Part shown: piece after piece, positions 7,601 to 9,397 of the stretch
Position numbering within the stretch: the first letter of the stretch is position 1
How the letters are laid out: every line of letters begins with the position of its first letter
Source of the DNA: Gammaproteobacteria bacterium
GTDB taxonomy: Bacteria; Pseudomonadota; Gammaproteobacteria; Poriferisulfidales; Poriferisulfidaceae
Assembly (NCBI GenBank): GCA_007571105.1
Contig: RKRZ01000018.1
Coordinates: 1-9,397 of the forward strand
Reading direction: 5' to 3'
Length of the DNA: 9,397 nucleotides
Notes under the pieces: generated by a model
What the model saw: the letters and a program-made list of their open reading frames with translations, nothing else
The model's database searches: none
Told to the model about the DNA's origin: nothing
Position numbers and translations under genes: made by a program

Positions 7601-8035
7601 ATCATCGGGGAAGGCGGCGAAGCGAATTTGGCGCTGACCGAGCAGAATCTTCTGACCACCGGCGTGGAGGTGCACGCCAAGCCTCCCGGGAAACGCTACC
7701 GCTCCATGCACATGCTTTCGGGCGGCGAGCAGGCGATGGCCGCCGCCAGCCTGATTTTGTCTCTGTTCTTGCTAAACCCGGCGCCGTTTTGTATCCTTGA
7801 TGAGGTGGATGCGCCGTTGTCGGACGACAACCTGCGGCGCTTCTGCGAAATCCTCGTTGAGATGAGCGAAGGCATTCAGTTCATCGTCGTCACGCACAAT
7901 AAGATCACAATGGAGCACGTGGAACAACTGATTGGCGTCACCATGAACGAGCCCGGAGTGTCCCGACTGGTCAGCGTGAATGTCGCTGAAGCTGTGGCCA
8001 TGTCTGAATCGGATGGTCCCGAGGGTGCCGCATGA
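4649..8035 (+). CDS. smc: Chromosome segregation/condensation ATPase Smc
   Basis: Smc, 1128 residues, is the ABC-type ATPase core of the bacterial condensin-like complex, dimerising through its hinge and working with ScpA/ScpB (not in this window) to organise the chromosome. N-terminal head: Walker A GPNGCGKSN (31-39), IIAQGMVQGLIEAKPED (144-160) with the Q-loop Gln147, and EEAAGISLYRERRRET (166-181) leading into the first coiled coil (about 170-490, rich in E, Q, R and A). The hinge (about 495-620) begins LADQIEVEAGWEFAVETALAE and ends near SGLWLGPDWVRV, and looks like the gammaproteobacterial type. The second coil runs about 620-960. C-terminal head: ABC signature LSGGEQ (1023-1028), Walker B FCILDEVDA (1047-1055) with catalytic Glu1052, D-loop PLSDDN and H-loop His1083 in VVTHNK. 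It is slightly shorter than the usual 1150-1190 residues. The ATG at 4649 starts the conserved MRLSSLQLSGFKSF; only a weak GAGA (4640-4643) precedes it. Confidence 0.98.
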   Translation: MRLSSLQLSGFKSFVGPLRIDFPTRLTGVVGPNGCGKSNVIDAVRWVLGESSRNIRGESLGDIIFDGSSATAPLDQASVEMVLNNEEGRIGGEYAGFSEIKLRREVNRDAEHQSRYYINGTRARRKDVSEMFQGTGLGRGNYAIIAQGMVQGLIEAKPEDMRKYIEEAAGISLYRERRRETENKINRTEENLEQSRNILAEYEQRLKHLARQKKQAEQYQKLCQDLRERESEWVSLKLQVREAEWEAVNREHAAIEEERVTKQAHFEELEASREAQRVKADEVVNVMNAEQADFYQLQADCGECERLQEEIKNYVTRIEVSRESLGTLRKSQEGLQAQLDQATAQRTQMKEQADSLEEERRERERGREEIGNQRTAARETCATEEARQRQYEDELRHLQGAGEESDREKDAQDRLGDELQEAEARRNRSRQQLEENEEQAQQAQRQRDVQVQAHQQLQEKRMEVRARLASLEAMQQSELAADAEAHGHALESMQLKGTRLADQIEVEAGWEFAVETALAERLGAFCVDRLPEKIEDARISGTTALLLLEPSRGEPAEGLQPLLVQRIKRPRALASLLAGVLTADTIEEAYALQSSLQPHQSVITQSGLWLGPDWVRVPATESRAEGVLERQREIDSLGVRVEQLDAELLECERQRDAAKREVAQAEERRGALQKEYDEAFAAFAHVSARAQSAEGQAHRKEDLQRKLEESQRELKEAQARLNELEPKWQQLDEDYKRLSQACDEAQQKQQAQADQCGNIQAQLSVAQAQIESTESSLNVDEEARQSRLERIRVLLGGEAELTPEEQEQRLQAKRKQLDEMKGRMQEAKQTADALREEQTTLDAQLAKARQEADETRERMHEKDLSRQSIRDACEQLRGQLREGGREAQEVLAALPEDATVEVWEEQVERLQTRLERMPPINAAAISEHEEVSEQVEELKQRHADIESALQKLQDAIARIDRETRERFRRTYEEVNTNLRRTFPRIIGEGGEANLALTEQNLLTTGVEVHAKPPGKRYRSMHMLSGGEQAMAAASLILSLFLLNPAPFCILDEVDAPLSDDNLRRFCEILVEMSEGIQFIVVTHNKITMEHVEQLIGVTMNEPGVSRLVSVNVAEAVAMSESDGPEGAA
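8021..8025 (+). promoter_or_regulatory. Ribosome binding site of zipA
   Basis: GAGGG inside the last codons of smc sits 6 bases before the zipA ATG at 8032. It is the clearest Shine-Dalgarno sequence in the smc-zipA-ligA unit and supports the start overlapping the smc stop. Confidence 0.6.
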
Positions 8036-8748
8036 ACCTGTATTTCGCGCTGATCATCACCGGCATTCTCTTGCTGATTTTGATCTGGATACATTATCGG
8101 CATACCCGCGGGCCCGAGCGCTCTGCGCCTGATCGCGGCTCGGCGTCGGTCCCGAACCAGACACTGATCGCCAATCGCGAAGGCGAAGAGTTGGATTCTG
8201 AAGAATTGCAGCGCCTCGGGGAATCGATCAACATTCATACCTCTCCGGAAAACCGCGGTGACAGTGTGGGATTGGAGGCGCAGGAAGAGATCGCGCTTGA
8301 GCCTGCGCCGGACGAGGTGATGCTGCAGTTCAATCTGGAACTTGCCGAACCGCATCCAGTGGAACAGGTGTGCAGCCTGCTCGCGGGTCGGGGTTTGCAG
8401 CCTGCGCCGGACGGGCTCTATACCAAGGTCCTTCCCGACGATCCGCAGCAGCGCTCGCTGTATTACTTGGCGAATGGCGCACGGGAAGATGGGCGATTGG
8501 CTTTGGAGGATGATTCCGAGCCGGTGCAATATCTGGTCTTTTTTATGCAGCTGCCCGGTCCGATAGCGGGGCGGCAGGCTTTGGGAGACATGCTTCAGGT
8601 CGCGGAGGAGATCTGCAACACACTTGGCGGGATTTTGCGTGATGGGCAAGGAGAGATTCTGAGCCGGGCGCGTGCCGACGCGATGCTTGAGCGGGCTTCG
8701 GGCTTTGAGGCTGAAGACGCACCGGCAGATGCGAGTGCGGCAGATTGA
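8032..8748 (+). CDS. zipA: Cell division protein ZipA
   Basis: ZipA, 238 residues, is a bitopic inner-membrane protein that tethers FtsZ filaments to the membrane in the early divisome. The N terminus is a membrane anchor with almost no periplasmic part (hydrophobic residues about 4-21), followed by basic residues (HYRHTR) and a variable charged linker (about 28-92). The C-terminal FtsZ-binding domain (about 93-210) contains EVMLQFNLELAEPHPV, RSLYYLANGAREDGRL (141-156), QYLVFFMQLPGP (166-177) and MLQVAEEICNTLGGILRDGQ (187-206), matching the ZipA pattern SLANM, FMQVP and AQHIADEVGGVVLDD in E. coli. It is shorter than E. coli ZipA (328 residues) because the linker lacks the long Pro/Gln-rich section. 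Residues 215-238 form an acidic, Ala-rich tail. It overlaps smc by ATGA and ligA by TGATG; smc - zipA - ligA is a conserved order in pseudomonads, which strongly supports this divergent gene's identity. Confidence 0.93.
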   Translation: MNLYFALIITGILLLILIWIHYRHTRGPERSAPDRGSASVPNQTLIANREGEELDSEELQRLGESINIHTSPENRGDSVGLEAQEEIALEPAPDEVMLQFNLELAEPHPVEQVCSLLAGRGLQPAPDGLYTKVLPDDPQQRSLYYLANGAREDGRLALEDDSEPVQYLVFFMQLPGPIAGRQALGDMLQVAEEICNTLGGILRDGQGEILSRARADAMLERASGFEAEDAPADASAAD

Positions 8749-9397
8749 TGGTCAAGGCGAAAGCGGCGCAGCGGATCGAGGAACTGCGCCGCCAATTGCG
8801 TGAACACGCGCATCGCTACTATGTGCTGGATGATCCCGTCATTGATGACGCGGAATATGATCAATTGTTTCGGGAGTTGCAGGATCTGGAAGCGCAGCAT
8901 CCGGCTCTGCTGACAGAAGATTCGCCGACACAGCGGGTTGGCGCTCCGGTTGAAGGCGGATTTCCGCCTTCCCGGCATGATGTTCCGATGTTATCGCTCA
9001 ATAACCTCATGCCCCCGGATGGGGAGGCCTTTGAGGAGACGCATCCGGAATTGCAGAAATTCTATGCTTCCTTGACCGAACGTCTGAGCCGGAGTTCTGA
9101 TGCCCAGATGGAGCTGGGAAACCTGGAGGCAATCTCGTTTCTGGCCGAGCCCAAATTCGATGGTCTGGCAGTCAACCTCCGCTATGAAGATGGAGCACTG
9201 GTGCGCGCGGCGACCCGCGGCGACGGCACCGTGGGGGAGGACGTCACCGCGAATGTCCGCACCATTCGGATGGTTCCCTTGCGTCTGATGGACGCATCGC
9301 CGCCGCGCCTGCTGGAAGTGCGCGGAGAGGTGTTCATTTCCCGAGAAGGGTTCTGTCGGCTCAACGCAGAAGCCTCGGAGACGGCGGGAACCACGCC
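8748..9397 (+). CDS. ligA: NAD+-dependent DNA ligase LigA, N-terminal part (3' end outside window)
   Basis: The first 216 residues of LigA, which seals nicks during replication and repair using NAD+. The start ATG shares its A with the last base of the zipA TGA (TGATG), indicating coupled translation. Domain Ia (about 1-75) shows the NMN-binding pattern LREHAHRYYVLDDPVIDDAEYD (18-39), with Tyr24, Tyr25, Asp34 and Tyr37 in expected places, then DSPTQRVG (58-65). The nucleotidyltransferase domain carries the AMP-accepting Lys136 in EPKFDGLAVNLRYEDG (134-149), RGDGTVGEDVTANVRTI (motif Ia region, about 157-173) and the EVRGEV motif III near 191-196. Compared with E. coli, MLSLNN (81-86) is about 19 residues further from the catalytic lysine (55 versus 36 residues), so there is an insertion at about 87-130. 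The OB-fold, zinc-finger, HhH and BRCT domains lie beyond the window. Confidence 0.97.
   Translation, partial: MVKAKAAQRIEELRRQLREHAHRYYVLDDPVIDDAEYDQLFRELQDLEAQHPALLTEDSPTQRVGAPVEGGFPPSRHDVPMLSLNNLMPPDGEAFEETHPELQKFYASLTERLSRSSDAQMELGNLEAISFLAEPKFDGLAVNLRYEDGALVRAATRGDGTVGEDVTANVRTIRMVPLRLMDASPPRLLEVRGEVFISREGFCRLNAEASETAGTT

Noticed and set aside
8301..8413. 14-base direct repeat GCCTGCGCCGGACG at 8301-8314 and 8400-8413 in zipA
   Set aside because: Both copies encode Pro-Ala-Pro-Asp in the same frame. With only two copies in GC-rich coding DNA, codon coincidence is enough explanation.
7876..8649. 257-codon open frame antisense to the smc end and zipA
   Set aside because: Long antisense frames are expected opposite GC-rich genes. 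Composition is shadow-like, no motif is seen, and the + strand genes explain the region fully.

Overview
This window is a compact block of housekeeping genes from a Gammaproteobacterium outside the enteric group. ZipA, a lipoprotein BamB and a YfgM-type protein directly downstream of hisS point to Gammaproteobacteria. A canonical Smc in place of MukBEF, and a short single-domain QueF in place of the longer enteric type, argue against enterics. The DNA is moderately GC-rich (not computed) and codon use looks even throughout. I see no insertion sequence, phage gene, CRISPR array, tRNA or rRNA. Coding density is very high: the longest stretch without a gene is 73 bases, between queF and smc.

Region 1 (1-3482, + strand) is the familiar run hisS (3' end only) - yfgM - bamB - der. 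The gaps are 4, about 16 and 22 bases, consistent with one operon. It joins translation (HisS), inner-membrane periplasmic chaperone work (YfgM), outer-membrane protein assembly (BamB) and 50S ribosome assembly (Der).

Region 2 (3464-4575, - strand) is a two-gene unit, queF then cysZ, with an ATGA start/stop overlap. QueF makes the queuosine precursor preQ1 and CysZ is a sulfate-uptake membrane protein; I see no biochemical link between them. cysZ converges on der with a 19-base overlap, and a perfect 9-bp GC-rich inverted repeat lies just past the der stop codon.

Region 3 (4649-9397, + strand) is smc - zipA - ligA (5' part only), tightly coupled: smc/zipA share ATGA and zipA/ligA share TGATG. 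It links chromosome condensation, Z-ring anchoring and NAD+-dependent DNA ligation. The 73-bp divergent gap upstream of smc carries the only convincing promoter-like sequence, an AT island readable as a -10 element on both strands.

I found no previously undescribed system. The points worth a second look are modest: the possible bidirectional promoter and near-leaderless smc transcript, the hairpin at the der/cysZ convergence, an apparent insertion of about 19 residues in the LigA nucleotidyltransferase domain, an acidic C-terminal tail on YfgM, and an irregular BamB blade.
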